From Leisingera caerulea DSM 24564 (lineage in GTDB: Bacteria; Pseudomonadota; Alphaproteobacteria; Rhodobacterales; Rhodobacteraceae): 64,000 nucleotides of DNA. Both the position numbers and the translations under genes were made by a program. This document shows, in pieces, positions 37,473 to 48,190 of the stretch (position 1 is its first letter; each line of letters starts with the position of its first letter). The notes beneath the pieces are model-generated. The model was not told the origin of the DNA and ran no database searches. It was given only the letters and a program-made list of their open reading frames with translations. The stretch lies in assembly GCF_000473325.1 (NCBI RefSeq), contig NZ_KI421514.1:371500-435499 (forward strand). Reading direction: 5' to 3'.

Positions 37473-37501
37473 AAAAAACGCCCCGGACAAGGTCCGGGGC
37501 G
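37473..37501 (-). terminator. Intrinsic terminator after the ABC exporter gene
   Basis: A 10-bp stem CGCCCCGGAC/GTCCGGGGCG with a 3-nt loop and T6 on the minus strand, 26 bases after the stop. Confidence 0.9.
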
Positions 37502-37526
37502 CCTGGAATCATGCAAATGCGTGCGG

Positions 37527-39326
37527 TTACTCCGCGGCCAAACCTTCGGTGAACTGCAGCTTGGCAAGGCGCGCATAAAGACCGCCCTGCGCCACCAGCT
37601 CATCATGGCTGCCGGTGGCGACGATGCGCCCCTGGTCCATCACAACGATGCGGTCAGCCTTTTTCACGGTGGCCAGACGGTGCGCCACAATCAGCGTGGT
37701 GCGGCCCTGGCTCAGCTCATCCACCGCGGCCTGCACCAGCCGTTCGCTTTCCGCATCCAGCGCCGAGGTCGCCTCGTCCAGCAGCAGCACCGGCGCGTCG
37801 CGCAGGATCGCACGGGCGATGGCGATCCGCTGCTTCTGCCCGCCCGACAGCATCACCCCGCGCTCGCCGACAAAGCTGTCGTAGCCGTCCGGCAGCTTGG
37901 AAATGAATTCATGCGCCGCAGCGGCTTTGGCGGCAGCTTCCACTTCCGCATCGGACGCATCGGGGCGGCCAAACCGGATGTTCTCGCGGGCCGAGGCGGC
38001 AAAGATCACCGGATCCTGCGGCACCAAGGCGATATGGCGGCGGAACTCGTCCCGCTGCAGGTGCTTCAGCGCAATGCCGTCCAGCTTCACCGCGCCCAGA
38101 TTGGGGTCATAAAAGCGCTGCAGCAGCTGGATGATGGTGGTCTTGCCAGCACCGGACGGACCGACAAAGGCGACCGTCTCACCCGGCTTCACAGCCAGCG
38201 ACACCTCCTCCAGCGCCGAGACGTCCGGGCGCGACGGATAGCGGAAGGAGACATTCTCAAACGCAATTTCGCCCCTGACCGGCGCGGGCAGCACCTGCGC
38301 CGCTGCCGGGTCCAGCACGGTATCCTGGGCGTTCAGCAGCTCCACCAGCCGCTCAGTCGCGCCGGCAGCGCGCTGCAGTTCGCTCCAGATTTCCGACAGC
38401 GCGGCGACAGAGCCCGCCACCAGCACCGCGTAGATCACAAACTGGATCAGCGTGCCCTCGGACATCACGCCGGCGCGCACATCATTGGCCCCCATCCACA
38501 GCACGCCGACAATGCCTGAGAACACCAGGAAGATCACGATCACCGTCAGATAAGCCCGGGTCCGGATCCGGCGGCGCGAGACGTCATAGGCGGTCTCGGT
38601 CATCTCACCGAACTTCAGGCGGCTGGCGCTTTCATGGGTAAAGGCCTGCACCGTCTGCACCGCCCCCAGCGCCTCCCCCGCGTTGCCGGAGGACGCGGCG
38701 ATCCAATCCTGGTTCTCCTTGCTGATCGCGCGCAGCCGGCGGCCCAGGAACAGGATCGGCACGATCACCGCAGGCACGATCAGCAGCACCATCATCGTGA
38801 GCTTCGCGGAGGTCAGCAGCATCAGCACCATGCCGCCCAGGAAAATCAGCAGGTTGCGCAGCGCAATCGACACCGACGAGCCCAGCACCGACTGGATCAG
38901 CGTGGTGTCGGTGGTGATCCGGCTCAGCACCTCGCCGGTCATGATGCGCTCATAGAATTCCGGGCTCATGCCGATCACCCGGTCAAACACCGCCTTGCGG
39001 ATATCCGCCACCACGCGCTCGCCCAGCCGCGTCACCAGCGCATACCGCACCCCGGTGCCAACAGCCAGCAGCGCTGCAATCCCCAGCGCAGCACCGAAAT
39101 AGAGGTTCAGCAGCTCGGAATCGGAGACCCGGAAATTGTCCACCACCCGGCGCACCGCCAAGGGCAGCGTCAGCGACAGCGCCGCCGTCAGCACCAGCGC
39201 GCAGGTGGCTGCAAACATCAGCCGCCGGTAAGGGCGCATAAACGGCCACAGCGCCGAGAGCACGCCAATTTTCCGGGACTTCTCCCGCTCCTGTTCCGCG
39301 TTCGGGGCCGCTTGTCTCCGCGCCAT
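37527..39326 (-). CDS. ABC exporter, fused membrane and ATPase domains (MsbA-like)
   Basis: A 599-residue half-transporter. Six membrane helices lie in residues about 25-310, then the ATPase: Walker A GPSGAGKTT, signature LSGGQKQRIAIARAIL, Walker B VLLLDEATSALD and the H-loop IVAHRL. It would act as a homodimer exporting lipid or hydrophobic compounds. The ATG at 39326 with AAGGA is preferred over an upstream start that adds 16 basic residues. Confidence 0.92.
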   Translation of the reverse strand: MARRQAAPNAEQEREKSRKIGVLSALWPFMRPYRRLMFAATCALVLTAALSLTLPLAVRRVVDNFRVSDSELLNLYFGAALGIAALLAVGTGVRYALVTRLGERVVADIRKAVFDRVIGMSPEFYERIMTGEVLSRITTDTTLIQSVLGSSVSIALRNLLIFLGGMVLMLLTSAKLTMMVLLIVPAVIVPILFLGRRLRAISKENQDWIAASSGNAGEALGAVQTVQAFTHESASRLKFGEMTETAYDVSRRRIRTRAYLTVIVIFLVFSGIVGVLWMGANDVRAGVMSEGTLIQFVIYAVLVAGSVAALSEIWSELQRAAGATERLVELLNAQDTVLDPAAAQVLPAPVRGEIAFENVSFRYPSRPDVSALEEVSLAVKPGETVAFVGPSGAGKTTIIQLLQRFYDPNLGAVKLDGIALKHLQRDEFRRHIALVPQDPVIFAASARENIRFGRPDASDAEVEAAAKAAAAHEFISKLPDGYDSFVGERGVMLSGGQKQRIAIARAILRDAPVLLLDEATSALDAESERLVQAAVDELSQGRTTLIVAHRLATVKKADRIVVMDQGRIVATGSHDELVAQGGLYARLAKLQFTEGLAAE

Positions 39327-39513
39327 TCCGGATCCTTCTGCACTTTTGGTCTTGCGGGCCCAAAACCCGCGCATTTGCCAAGGTTCATGGCCCCGCAGGC
39401 CCCGCGCGTCAAGCGCAGAGCAGTTTCAAACTGTGTATGAGAATGGCGCCAGCCCGCGTCACACTGTATCAGCGGATCAGCGCGGCGCTGCGGCAGGCGG
39501 TGCGGGAAAGGTC

Positions 39514-39587
39514 TGGAGCGGGTAGCGGGAATCGAACCCGCACCTTAAGCTTGGAAGGCTCTTATGATACCATTTCACCATACCCGC
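39514..39587 (-). tRNA. tRNA-Gly, anticodon TCC
   Basis: Acceptor GCGGGTA (39587-39581) pairs with TACCCGC (39524-39518). The anticodon loop is CTTCCAA, the T-arm is GCGGGTTCGATTCCCGC, and the discriminator T plus CCA is encoded (39517-39514). Confidence 0.97.
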
Positions 39588-39759
39588 TCAGGACATCTGC
39601 TGATTTAGGTGAAGCGCCGGGGAAGGTCAACCACCTTGAATTGCTTTCTCCTGGGGCGGCCGGAAAATTATCTGCAGCCCTTGCGGAACGCCCCCCAAGA
39701 CCCCCAAATAACAGGATAATCCGCTGCCCGGCAGCCCCTCAACAATCCGGACGCACGCT

Positions 39760-40467
39760 GTGACCCAAAGCCCGCGAACCGCCATCATCACCGCCCACGG
39801 ACAGCCCTCCGCGCCCGCGCCGGCCGAAGCGGAACTGGCAAAACTCGCAGCGGATGTTGCCGCATACCTGCCGGAGTGGGATGTGCGTTCCGCCACGCTC
39901 GCAACGCCAGGGCGGCTGGAGGAAATGACGGAGGACGGCGCCGTGGTCTACCCGTTTTTCATGTCCCAGGGCTATTTCACGGCCAGGGTGCTGCCGGAGC
40001 GCCTGAAAGGGATCAAGTGCCATATCGTGGCGCCCTTCGGCCTTGATGCCGCCTTGCCGCCGCTGGCGGCCCGGGCGATTCAGCAGGCAGCACTGGCACA
40101 AGGGTGGGATCTAGGCGGCCTCCACCTGCTGCTGGCCGCCCACGGCTCTGCCCGCGGACTTAAGGCAGCCGAGGCCGCCGAAGCCTTTGCCGCCAGACTG
40201 CGCCCGATGCTGCCCGGCTGCACGGTCACCCCCGGCTACGTCGAACAGGACCCGCGTGTTGAAACCGCGGCGGCTTCCCTGCCCGCCCGCGCCCTCTGCC
40301 TGCCGTTCTTCGCCCAGGCCGGCGACCACGTGAAAGAAGACATTCCCGAAGCGCTGGAGACAGCGCAGTTCGGCGGCCCCGTGCTGCCGGTCACAGGCGC
40401 GCTGCCGGGTGTCCCCGGGCTGATCGCCAAGGCCATCCGCAGCGCGGCCTCAGACCGCGAACCCTGA
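39760..40467 (+). CDS. CbiX / sirohydrochlorin chelatase domain protein
   Basis: A 235-residue protein with two CbiX-like halves: TAIITAHGQPS (about 7-17) and LLLAAHGSARG (about 125-135), each with the metal-proximal His of the chelatase fold, plus VVYPFFMSQGYFTARVLPE and CLPFFAQAGDHVKEDIPEAL. Full-length double-domain CbiX chelatases insert Co2+ or Ni2+ or Fe2+ into sirohydrochlorin. The GTG start is at 39760. No cobalamin or siroheme neighbours, so the true substrate is open. Confidence 0.83.
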   Translation: MTQSPRTAIITAHGQPSAPAPAEAELAKLAADVAAYLPEWDVRSATLATPGRLEEMTEDGAVVYPFFMSQGYFTARVLPERLKGIKCHIVAPFGLDAALPPLAARAIQQAALAQGWDLGGLHLLLAAHGSARGLKAAEAAEAFAARLRPMLPGCTVTPGYVEQDPRVETAAASLPARALCLPFFAQAGDHVKEDIPEALETAQFGGPVLPVTGALPGVPGLIAKAIRSAASDREP

Positions 40468-40591
40468 CGCAACTCGGGCCCGGCGGGATTCTACCCAACA
40501 GGAAAGAAAAACAATTTTAGGCCGGGGCAAGGACAAAACGCCTCTTGCACCGGCGCCGGGCATGTGATTAATCACGCCTTACACCACGGAT

Positions 40592-40665
40592 GGCGAGTTG
40601 GCGGAGTGGTGACGCAGCGGATTGCAAATCCGTGTACACCGGTTCGATTCCGGTACTCGCCTCCA
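40592..40665 (+). tRNA. tRNA-Cys, anticodon GCA
   Basis: Acceptor GGCGAGT pairs with ACTCGCC. The anticodon arm GGATTGCAAATCC carries GCA, the T-arm is CCGGTTCGATTCCGG, and TCCA is encoded at 40662-40665. Confidence 0.97.
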
Positions 40666-40796
40666 CACTCGTTCACTAACATCCGTGAGTTCCGCAAGCG
40701 CTGCCGCCACACAGGCCGCACGCGTTTTGCGCCGCACCGAACACCCCGGCGGCACGGCGGCCGCCAAGAGCGCTCTGATGAAGATGCCCTCTACAA

Positions 40797-42410
40797 CTAC
40801 CCTTTCAGCCGGAACCGCTGGATCTTGCCCGTCTCCGTCTTAGGCAGCGCTTCTGTGAACACCACCGAACGCGGATATTTGTATGGCGCGATCTCCGCCT
40901 TCACGTGGTCCTGCAACTGCTTGACCAGATCCTCCGACGGCACATGCCCTGCGGCCAGCACCACATGCGCCTGCACGATCTCGCCGCGGGCCTCGTCCGG
41001 GGCACCGACCACGGCGCATTCCGCCACCGCCGCATGCGCCAAGAGCGCTGCCTCCACCTCAGGGCCGGCGATGTTGTAGCCGGAAGAGACGATCATGTCG
41101 TCGTTGCGGGCAGCGAAGCGCAAATAGCCGTCCGCGTCCTGGATGAAGCTGTCACCGGTGATGTTCCAGCCGTTCACCACGTAATCCCCCTGCCGGTCAT
41201 CCGCCAGATAGCGGCAGCCGGTCGGGCCCTTCACCGCCAGCCGCCCGGCCTCGCCGCGCGGGGCTTCGTTGCCGTCTGCGTCCAGCACCCTTACCCGGTA
41301 GCCGCCCACCGGTTTGCCGGTGCAGGCGGGCCGGTGGTCGCTGAAGCGGTTGGTGATGAAGATATGCAGCAGTTCGGTTGCGCCGATCCCGTCCAGCATC
41401 GGCTTGCCGGTTTTCTCCATCCACTCCTGATAGACCGGCGCGGGCAAGGTTTCGCCCGCCGAAACCGCCGCCCGCAGCGAGGACAGATCCGCCCCCTCCT
41501 CCATCGCCCGCAGCATCACCCGGTAGGCGGTCGGCGCGGTAAAGCAGACCGTTGCCTTGTATTTCTCGATGATCTCGATCAGGTTCGGCGGCGAGGCATT
41601 CTCCAGAAGCGTCGCCGCCGCGCCGAACCGCAGGGGGAAGATCGCCAGCCCGCCCAGGCCGAATGTGAAGGCCAGGGGCGGTGAGCCGACAAACACGTCC
41701 TCCGGCTGCACATCCAGCACTTCGCGGGCATAGCCATCGGCGATGATCAGCAGGTCGCGGTGGAAATGCATCGTTGCCTTGGGCGACCCTGTGGTGCCGG
41801 AGGTGAAGCCCAGCAGCGCTACGTCATCCCGGCCGGTTCTCACCGCCTCATAGGTCACCGGCCTCTCCAGCGCCAGCCGGTCCAGTTCCGCATCGTGGTT
41901 GGAGGTGCCGTCAAACCCGACAACCGTTTTCAGGAACTTCGACTCCTTGGCGCAGGCCACCAGCTCATCCTTCAGACGGGTGTCGCACAGCGCGTGGGAG
42001 ACCTCGGCCTTGTCGACGATCTTGGCCAGCTCGCCCTTCCGCAGCAGCGGCATGGTGTTGACAACCACCGCGCCCGCCTTGGTCGCCGCCAGCCAGCAGG
42101 CCACCATCGCCGGGTTGTTGGCCGAGCGGATGAGCACCCGGTTGCCGGGCTTCACGCCCAGGTCCTCGGTCAGCACATGCGCCAGCCGGTTGGTCCAGTC
42201 GGCCAGTTCCTTGTAGGTGCGGTACCGGCCGTTACCGATCAGCGCGGTGCGGTCGCCAAAGCCCTTCTCCACCATCGCATCGGTCAGCTCGACCGCCGCA
42301 TTCAGGTATTCTGGATAGTCGAAGCCCTCCAGCAGGAACTCCGGCCACTGGTCGATGGGCGGCAGGTTATCCCGGGCGAATGTGTCCACATGGGCGGTTG
42401 GTCCCAGCAT
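40797..42410 (-). CDS. abmG: 2-aminobenzoate-CoA ligase (benzoate-CoA ligase family)
   Basis: A 537-residue AMP-binding ligase. ATP motif GFTSGTTGSPKATMHFHRDL (in pieces, about 175-193), then GIGATELLHIFITNR and the late Lys in LPKTETGKIQRFRLKG. The sequence resembles benzoate and 2-aminobenzoate CoA ligases rather than fatty acyl ligases. It starts at the ATG at 42410, one base after the dehydrogenase stop, with AGGGAGGGAATTGAG. Its operon carries the matching monooxygenase-reductase, which supports anthranilate as substrate; salicylate or benzoate are alternatives. Confidence 0.78.
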   Translation of the reverse strand: MLGPTAHVDTFARDNLPPIDQWPEFLLEGFDYPEYLNAAVELTDAMVEKGFGDRTALIGNGRYRTYKELADWTNRLAHVLTEDLGVKPGNRVLIRSANNPAMVACWLAATKAGAVVVNTMPLLRKGELAKIVDKAEVSHALCDTRLKDELVACAKESKFLKTVVGFDGTSNHDAELDRLALERPVTYEAVRTGRDDVALLGFTSGTTGSPKATMHFHRDLLIIADGYAREVLDVQPEDVFVGSPPLAFTFGLGGLAIFPLRFGAAATLLENASPPNLIEIIEKYKATVCFTAPTAYRVMLRAMEEGADLSSLRAAVSAGETLPAPVYQEWMEKTGKPMLDGIGATELLHIFITNRFSDHRPACTGKPVGGYRVRVLDADGNEAPRGEAGRLAVKGPTGCRYLADDRQGDYVVNGWNITGDSFIQDADGYLRFAARNDDMIVSSGYNIAGPEVEAALLAHAAVAECAVVGAPDEARGEIVQAHVVLAAGHVPSEDLVKQLQDHVKAEIAPYKYPRSVVFTEALPKTETGKIQRFRLKG

Positions 42411-42411
42411 C

Positions 42412-43572
42412 TCAATTCCCTCCCTGAAAGGCACCCAGCGCCTGGCGCGCGATCACCACCCGCTGCACGTCCGAGGCCCCCTCGTAAATCCGCAAGGCCC
42501 GGATATCGCGGTAAAGCTCCTCCACCTTCTGGCCCCGGCGCACACCATCACCGCCGTGCAGCTGCACCGCCTTGTCGATGACCTGCTGCGCCTGATCGGT
42601 GGAGAATAGCTTGGCCATCGCAGCTTCCCGCGTGACCCGCGCGGCACCGGAATCCTTGGCCCAAGCGGCGCGGTAGACCAGCAGCGCGCTGGCATCCACA
42701 TCCAGCGCCATGTCGGCGATATGGCCCTGCACCATTTGCAACTCGAACAGCGGCGCCCCTTGCACCGTGCGCTCGCTCACCCGCTGCAGCGCCTCGTCCA
42801 GCGCCCGGCGGGCAAAGCCCAAGGCGGCGGCGGCCACGGTGGAGCGGAACACGTCCAGCACCGACATCGCGATTTTGAAGCCCTGCCCCGGCTGCCCCAG
42901 CAGCGCCGATTTCGGGATGCGGCAGCCGGTGAACCGCAGCGTCGCCAGCGGGTGCGGCGCGATCACCTGCTGGCGCTCAACAACTTCAAAACCCGGCAGG
43001 CCTGCGGGCACGACAAACGCCGACAGCCCCCTGGCGCCCGGCGCCTCGCCGGTGCGGGCAAACAGCGTGTAAACATCGGCAATCCCGCCGTTGGAAATCC
43101 AGGTCTTCTCGCCATTCAGCACATAATGGTCGCCATCCAGCGTGGCGGACATGGTGGAGTTCGCCACATCCGACCCTGACTGCGGCTCGGTCAGGGCAAA
43201 GGCCGAAATCGCCTTGCCTGCCCGCGTCAGCGGCAGCCATTCCGCCTGCTGCTCCGGGGTGCCGAACAGCGAGATCGCGCCGGTGCCCAGCCCCTGCATG
43301 GCAAAGGCAAAATCGGCCAGCCCGTCATGGCGCGCCAGCGTCTCGCGGATCAGGCACAGGGTGCGAACGTCCAAGGTCTCCCCCGCTTCGGCGCCTGAAT
43401 GCCGTGTCCAGCCCGCCTCGCCCAGGGCCGCAACCAAAGCCCGGCAAGCGGCGTCGGTATCGGAATGATCAATCCCGCCCAGATTCGCCCCGGCCCAGTT
43501 GTCCAGCTCTGCCGCCAAGGCGCGGTGGCGGTCCTCAAAAAACGGCCATTCCAAAAACGACTTGTCTGCCAT
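42412..43572 (-). CDS. Acyl-CoA dehydrogenase in the aminobenzoyl-CoA operon
   Basis: A 386-residue FAD acyl-CoA dehydrogenase with signature [16 protein letters not shown] (about 130-145), [13 protein letters not shown] and the C-terminal [38 protein letters not shown] lies six bases before the ATG at 43572. In the operon it would act in the beta-oxidation-like steps after ring reduction of 2-aminobenzoyl-CoA. Confidence 0.9.
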   Translation of the reverse strand: MADKSFLEWPFFEDRHRALAAELDNWAGANLGGIDHSDTDAACRALVAALGEAGWTRHSGAEAGETLDVRTLCLIRETLARHDGLADFAFAMQGLGTGAISLFGTPEQQAEWLPLTRAGKAISAFALTEPQSGSDVANSTMSATLDGDHYVLNGEKTWISNGGIADVYTLFARTGEAPGARGLSAFVVPAGLPGFEVVERQQVIAPHPLATLRFTGCRIPKSALLGQPGQGFKIAMSVLDVFRSTVAAAALGFARRALDEALQRVSERTVQGAPLFELQMVQGHIADMALDVDASALLVYRAAWAKDSGAARVTREAAMAKLFSTDQAQQVIDKAVQLHGGDGVRRGQKVEELYRDIRALRIYEGASDVQRVVIARQALGAFQGGN

Positions 43573-43682
43573 CTTCACTCCTCCCCGGCCAGAGAACGGA
43601 TCCGCTCCTTCATCTGGCCCTAATTATCCCCGCCGGAGGCTCCCGCACCCTCCTCCGGCGCGGGCTCCGGCGTTTTCACGGC

Positions 43683-44486
43683 TCAGTCGCCCTCGAACAG
43701 CGGCTTTTCCTTCTTCACAAAGGCATGATAGGCGCGCTCGAAATCCGCCGTCTGCATGCAGATCGCCTGCGCTTGAGCCTCCGCTTCAATCGCCTGTTCG
43801 ATCGACATCGACCATTCCTGCGCCAGCATGGTCTTGGTCATCATGTGACCAAAGTTCGGCCCCGCCGCGATCCGCTCCGCCCAGCTCTGCGCCTCGCCCG
43901 CCAGCGCGTCCGCCGCAACCAGCTTGTTGTGAAAGCCCCAGGCGTGACCCTCCTCGGCGCTCATCGACCGCCCGGTATACAGCAGCTCCGCCGCCCGGCC
44001 CTGGCCGATAATGCGCGGCAGGATTGCACAGGCGCCCATATCGCAGCCCGCCAGCCCTACCCGGGTGAACAGGAACGCGGTCTTCGCCTCCGGCGTCGCG
44101 ATCCGGATGTCGGAGGCCATGGCGATAATTGCCCCCGCACCCACGCAGATCCCGTCAATCGCCGCAATCACCGGCTTGCCGCAGTTCACCATCGCCTTGA
44201 CCAGATCGCCGGTCATCCGGGTGAAGGCCAAAAGCTCCTTCATGCTCATCTTGGTCAGCGGCCCGATAATGTCATGCACATCACCGCCAGAGCAGAAGTT
44301 GCCGCCGTTGGAGGCAAAGACCACCGCCTTAACGGTATCGTCGTAATGCAGATCCCGGAACCAGTCGCGCAGCTCGGCGTAGCTGTCGAAGGTCAGCGGG
44401 TTCTTCCGCTCCGGCCGGTCCAATGAGACGGTGGCGACACCGTCTTCGATCCGGCACAGGAAGTGTTTCGGGTCCGTGTTCAGCAT
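43683..44486 (-). CDS. Enoyl-CoA hydratase/isomerase family protein
   Basis: A 267-residue crotonase. The oxyanion-hole motifs are [16 protein letters not shown] (about 58-73) and [26 protein letters not shown] in pieces (about 104-129). It overlaps the end of the marR gene by seven bases. In this operon it probably hydrates or opens the alicyclic CoA intermediate. Confidence 0.9.
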   Translation of the reverse strand: MLNTDPKHFLCRIEDGVATVSLDRPERKNPLTFDSYAELRDWFRDLHYDDTVKAVVFASNGGNFCSGGDVHDIIGPLTKMSMKELLAFTRMTGDLVKAMVNCGKPVIAAIDGICVGAGAIIAMASDIRIATPEAKTAFLFTRVGLAGCDMGACAILPRIIGQGRAAELLYTGRSMSAEEGHAWGFHNKLVAADALAGEAQSWAERIAAGPNFGHMMTKTMLAQEWSMSIEQAIEAEAQAQAICMQTADFERAYHAFVKKEKPLFEGD

Positions 44487-44938
44487 CTCGCCTTGCCTCC
44501 GTTTTCCAGACGCCGGGCCACCGCGTCCAGGCTTTCTGTTATTCTCTGCGCCTCATCCGCGGTCAGCCCGTCAAAGGCCGCGTTGATCCAGCCCTCATGC
44601 GCGTCCGCCTGCCGGGCAAACTCCGCCTTGCCCGCCGGGGTCAGCCGCACCAGGTTGGCGCGCCGGTCGCCTTCGACCTTCTCGCGCAGCACATGGCCGT
44701 CTTCGACCAGCCGCTCGACGATCCCTGTCACATTGCCGTTTGAGACTTTCAGGACCCCCGACAGTTCGCTCATCTTCAGGCCCTTATCGTGCTGCATCAG
44801 CGCCGCCATCACGTCGAACCGCGGCAGCGTGGTAGAGAAATCGCGCCGCAGGTTTTCCCGCACTTCGCTCTCCACCGCCTTGGTGGCTTTCAGCACCTTC
44901 AGCCACAGCCGCAGCCGGTCTTTCGAAGTTGTGCTCAA
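44480..44938 (-). CDS. MarR-family transcriptional regulator of the aminobenzoyl-CoA operon
   Basis: A 152-residue winged-helix protein with MARR features: [67 protein letters not shown] in pieces. It begins at a TTG (44938) in a 4-base overlap TTGA with the SDR stop, with GGGAGG upstream. As third gene of the operon it is in place for autoregulation; the palindrome at 48042-48067 is the likely operator. MarR proteins of this kind respond to aryl-CoA ligands. Confidence 0.88.
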   Translation of the reverse strand: MSTTSKDRLRLWLKVLKATKAVESEVRENLRRDFSTTLPRFDVMAALMQHDKGLKMSELSGVLKVSNGNVTGIVERLVEDGHVLREKVEGDRRANLVRLTPAGKAEFARQADAHEGWINAAFDGLTADEAQRITESLDAVARRLENGGKARC

Positions 44939-45690
44939 ATCTCCCCTCCCGAAATCGGCAGCGCGCTGCCGTTGACCGATCCCGCGCCCTCGCTGGCCAG
45001 CCACAGCGCTGCCTCCGCCACTTCTTCCGGCTGGATAAACCGGTCCTGCGGGTTGCCCCGGCGCAGGGATTTGGCCGCCTGCTCCGCCGTCATACCGGTC
45101 TTGGCCACGATGTTGTCCAGCGATCTTTGCAGCAGCGGTGTTTCGATGAAACCCGGGCAGATCGCATTCACCGTCACCCCGGATTTCGCCAATTCCACCG
45201 CCAGCGCCCGGGTCAGGCCGACAACGCCGTGCTTGGCAGCGCAATAGCCGGAAACATAAGGATAGCCCTTCAGCCCCGCGGTGGAGGCCACGGCAATCAA
45301 CCGCCCCCAGCCCTGGTCTTTCATGCCCGGCAGACAGCCCTGCCACAGATTGAAAACACCGGTCAGATTGACCGACAGCGCCGCCTCGAAATCCCCGGTG
45401 GTCATCCGCTCAAAGGGTTTGGAGGGCGCAGCACCGGCATTGGCCAGCGCGATGCTGACCGGCCCGTTAGCCTCAGCCGCCTTGGCCAAGGCGTCATCCA
45501 GCGCCGCCCGGTCCGTCACGTCGCATACGGACGGAAAGGCGCCCGTGCGGTCCGCCACCTCTTGCAACGGCTCCATGCGGCGGCCCAGGATGGTGACCCT
45601 GGCGCCGCCTGCGGCAAACCGCGCGGCAAGCTCGGCGCCGACGCCGGAGCCGCCGCCGGAAATCACCGCATGTTTGCCCGCCACGCTCAT
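44935..45690 (-). CDS. Short-chain dehydrogenase/reductase in the aminobenzoyl-CoA operon
   Basis: A 251-residue SDR. The cofactor motif is [13 protein letters not shown] (about 10-22), [11 protein letters not shown], the catalytic Ser in [23 protein letters not shown] with Tyr-x3-Lys, and [28 protein letters not shown]. Its ATG overlaps the monooxygenase stop (ATGA). It would oxidise the 3-hydroxyacyl-CoA intermediate with NAD+. Confidence 0.92.
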   Translation of the reverse strand: MSVAGKHAVISGGGSGVGAELAARFAAGGARVTILGRRMEPLQEVADRTGAFPSVCDVTDRAALDDALAKAAEANGPVSIALANAGAAPSKPFERMTTGDFEAALSVNLTGVFNLWQGCLPGMKDQGWGRLIAVASTAGLKGYPYVSGYCAAKHGVVGLTRALAVELAKSGVTVNAICPGFIETPLLQRSLDNIVAKTGMTAEQAAKSLRRGNPQDRFIQPEEVAEAALWLASEGAGSVNGSALPISGGEI

Positions 45691-47981
45691 GCCCGGATCA
45701 CCTCCGCCTCGCGGTCGGCCAGCCGCCACAGCTGATCGCGGCCCGCGTGATAAGGCAGCGGCCAGTCGCCATGCCGGTCACCGATCCGCGCCGCCTCGTG
45801 CAGGCTCCAATAGGGATCTGCCAGATGCGGCCGGCCGACGCAGACCAGATCCGCCCGCCCCGCCATCAGGATCGAGTTGGCATGATCCGCCTCATAGATG
45901 TTGCCCACCGCCATGGTGGCAATCCCGGCCTCGTTGCGGATGCGGTCGGAGAACGGCGTCTGGAACATCCGGCCATAAACCGGCTGCGCATCGGTCGAGG
46001 TCTGCCCGGCAGAGACGTCAATGATATCGGCACCCGCCGCGGTGAAAGCCTTGGCGATCTCCACCGCCTCCTCCGGCGTCACACCCTCGTCGCCGACCCA
46101 GTCGTTGGCGGAGATACGCACCGACATCGGTTTGTCGTCCGGCCAGACTGCGCGCATCGCCTGGAACACCTCCAGCGGGTAGCGCAGGCGGTTTTCGAGG
46201 GAGCCGCCGTACTCATCCTCCCGGATGTTCGATTTAGGCGAGATAAAGGACGAAATCAGATAGCCATGCGCCGCATGAAGTTCGATCATGTCAAACCCGG
46301 CGCGCTCTGCCATTTGCGCGGCGGCCACGAATTCCGCTTTGATCGCATCCATTTCCGCGCGTGAGATTTCCCGCGGTGCCGGGTTGTTGTCCGACCACGG
46401 GATCGCCGAGGCCGAAACCGTTTCCCAGTTCCCTTCCGGCAGCGGCGCATCCATTTCCTCCCAGCCCAGCTGGGTTGAGCCCTTGCGGCCCGAATGGCCG
46501 ATCTGGCAGCAGATTTTCGCACTGGTCTCAGCGTGGACGAAATCCGTCAGCCGCTTCCACGCCGCCTCATGCTCCGGCGCGTAGAGCCCTGGGCACCCGG
46601 GCGTGATCCGCCCCTCCGCCGACACACAGGTCATCTCGGTGTAAACCAGCCCTGCCCCGCCCTTGGCGCGCTCGCCGTAATGGATCAGGTGCCAGTCCGT
46701 CGGGCTGCCATCCACCGCCTTGTACTGCGCCATCGGCGACACCACGACGCGGTTCTTCAGCTCCATCCCGCGCAAGGCATAGGGCGCAAACATCGGCGGC
46801 CGCACAGGTGCATCGGCAGGCGCGCCTGCCTTATCCTGAAACCACTTCTCGGCGCTTTCCAGCCACTCCGCATCGCGCAGGCGCAGGTTTTCATGGGAAA
46901 TCCGCTGCGAGCGGGTCAGCAGCGAGTAATTGAACTGCACCGGATCCATGTCCAGATAGCGCTCGACTTCCTCGAACCACTCCAGCGAGTTGCGCGCCGC
47001 CGACTGCAGCCGCAGCACATCCAGCCGCCGCTCCTCCTGATAACGCTCAAACGCGCGCTCAAGCGTCGGCTCGGTGCTGACCAGCTCCGCCAGCGCAATT
47101 GCGCTGTCAAAGGCCAGCCGCGACCCCGACCCGATGGAAAAATGCGCAGTGGCGGAGGCATCGCCCAAAAGCACCACATTCTCGTGATACCACTTCTCGC
47201 ACAGCACCCGCGGAAAGTTGATCCACACCGCTGCCCCGCGCAGATGCGCAGCGTTGGACATCAGCGCGTGCCCGTCCAGATGATCGGCAAAGATCTCCTC
47301 GCAGGTGCGGATGATTTCGTCCTTGCTCATCCCCTCAAAGCCCCAGGCCTCCCAGGTCTCGGCAGAGCATTCAACAATCACCGTAGCGGTGTCGGCGTCG
47401 AACTGATAGGCGTGAATCCACATCCAGCCGTGCTTGGTCTTCTCGAACACAAAGGTGAAGGCATCATCGAATTTCTGATGGGTGCCCAGCCAGATGAACT
47501 TGCAGGGGCGGACGTCGATTTCCGGTTTAAAGTGCTCTGCGAACTCATTGCGGACACTGGAATTCAGCCCGTCGCAGCCCACCACCAGATCGTATTCTTT
47601 CTGATACTCGGCAGCGGTTTTCGCGGCGGTTTCAAACTGCAGGTCGACGCCCAGCTCCCGCGCCCGGTCCTGCAACAGCAGCAGCATCTGCTTGCGCCCG
47701 ATCCCGGCAAAACCGTGGCCGCCCGACACCGTGCGGGTCCCGTTATGGACAACTGCGATGTCGTCCCAATAGGCAAAGTTTTCCCGGATCGCCGCCGCGC
47801 TTTGAGGGTCGTTCTCGGTCAGGTTCTCCAGCGCGTCATCCGACAGCACTACACCCCAGCCGAAGGTGTCATCCGCCTTGTTGCGTTCAATCACCGTGAC
47901 CTGCGCCTCCGGCTGGCGCAGCTTCATAGAGATCGCAAAGTAGAGGCCGGCAGGCCCTCCCCCCAGACAGACGACTTTCAT
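45687..47981 (-). CDS. abmA: 2-aminobenzoyl-CoA monooxygenase/reductase (anthraniloyl-CoA monooxygenase)
   Basis: A 764-residue fusion. N-terminal half (about 1-380): flavin monooxygenase with [36 protein letters not shown] and [21 protein letters not shown]-terminal half (about 400-760): old-yellow-enzyme reductase with [38 protein letters not shown] in pieces and [14 protein letters not shown]. This two-domain layout is that of the aerobic 2-aminobenzoyl-CoA monooxygenase/reductase of Azoarcus; salicylyl-CoA 5-hydroxylases share only the first half. GGGAG lies nine bases before the ATG at 47981. First gene of the six-gene operon. Confidence 0.85.
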   Translation of the reverse strand: MKVVCLGGGPAGLYFAISMKLRQPEAQVTVIERNKADDTFGWGVVLSDDALENLTENDPQSAAAIRENFAYWDDIAVVHNGTRTVSGGHGFAGIGRKQMLLLLQDRARELGVDLQFETAAKTAAEYQKEYDLVVGCDGLNSSVRNEFAEHFKPEIDVRPCKFIWLGTHQKFDDAFTFVFEKTKHGWMWIHAYQFDADTATVIVECSAETWEAWGFEGMSKDEIIRTCEEIFADHLDGHALMSNAAHLRGAAVWINFPRVLCEKWYHENVVLLGDASATAHFSIGSGSRLAFDSAIALAELVSTEPTLERAFERYQEERRLDVLRLQSAARNSLEWFEEVERYLDMDPVQFNYSLLTRSQRISHENLRLRDAEWLESAEKWFQDKAGAPADAPVRPPMFAPYALRGMELKNRVVVSPMAQYKAVDGSPTDWHLIHYGERAKGGAGLVYTEMTCVSAEGRITPGCPGLYAPEHEAAWKRLTDFVHAETSAKICCQIGHSGRKGSTQLGWEEMDAPLPEGNWETVSASAIPWSDNNPAPREISRAEMDAIKAEFVAAAQMAERAGFDMIELHAAHGYLISSFISPKSNIREDEYGGSLENRLRYPLEVFQAMRAVWPDDKPMSVRISANDWVGDEGVTPEEAVEIAKAFTAAGADIIDVSAGQTSTDAQPVYGRMFQTPFSDRIRNEAGIATMAVGNIYEADHANSILMAGRADLVCVGRPHLADPYWSLHEAARIGDRHGDWPLPYHAGRDQLWRLADREAEVIRA

Positions 47982-48041
47982 GACCATCCACTCCCGCTCA
48001 GCACAATATCCGCGGATCAGGATAAGCGGGTCCGGAAAAAC

Positions 48042-48067
48042 TTCAAGCCTAAAGTTTTAAGCTTGAA
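48042..48067. promoter_or_regulatory. 26-bp palindrome, candidate MarR operator of the aminobenzoyl-CoA operon
   Basis: TTCAAGC-c-TAAA-gt-TTTA-a-GCTTGAA: outer 7-bp arms and inner 4-bp arms share one centre; only 48049/48060 do not pair. It lies 61 bases upstream of the first gene, where an operator would block transcription. Confidence 0.7.
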
Positions 48068-48133
48068 ACAAATGGCCGCGAGAAAGGCTCACGGCACGGA
48101 CCCGGCACCGCCTCAGACGTGGCAAATGCACCC

Positions 48134-48155
48134 CAGCCCCGCCCTGGGCGGGGCT
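48134..48155 (-). terminator. Inverted repeat after ptsP
   Basis: AGCCCCGCCC-t-GGGCGGGGCT, 10-bp arms almost without spacer, 36 bases after the ptsP stop on the minus strand. No T-run, so the termination role is uncertain. Confidence 0.45.
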
Positions 48156-48190
48156 ACGGAGCAGGCCGCCGCGGCACGGGCTGCCGCGGA

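Noticed and set aside
35675..37552. A 625-codon plus-strand frame
   Set aside because: Antisense to the acyl-CoA synthetase gene; no motif or ribosome site.
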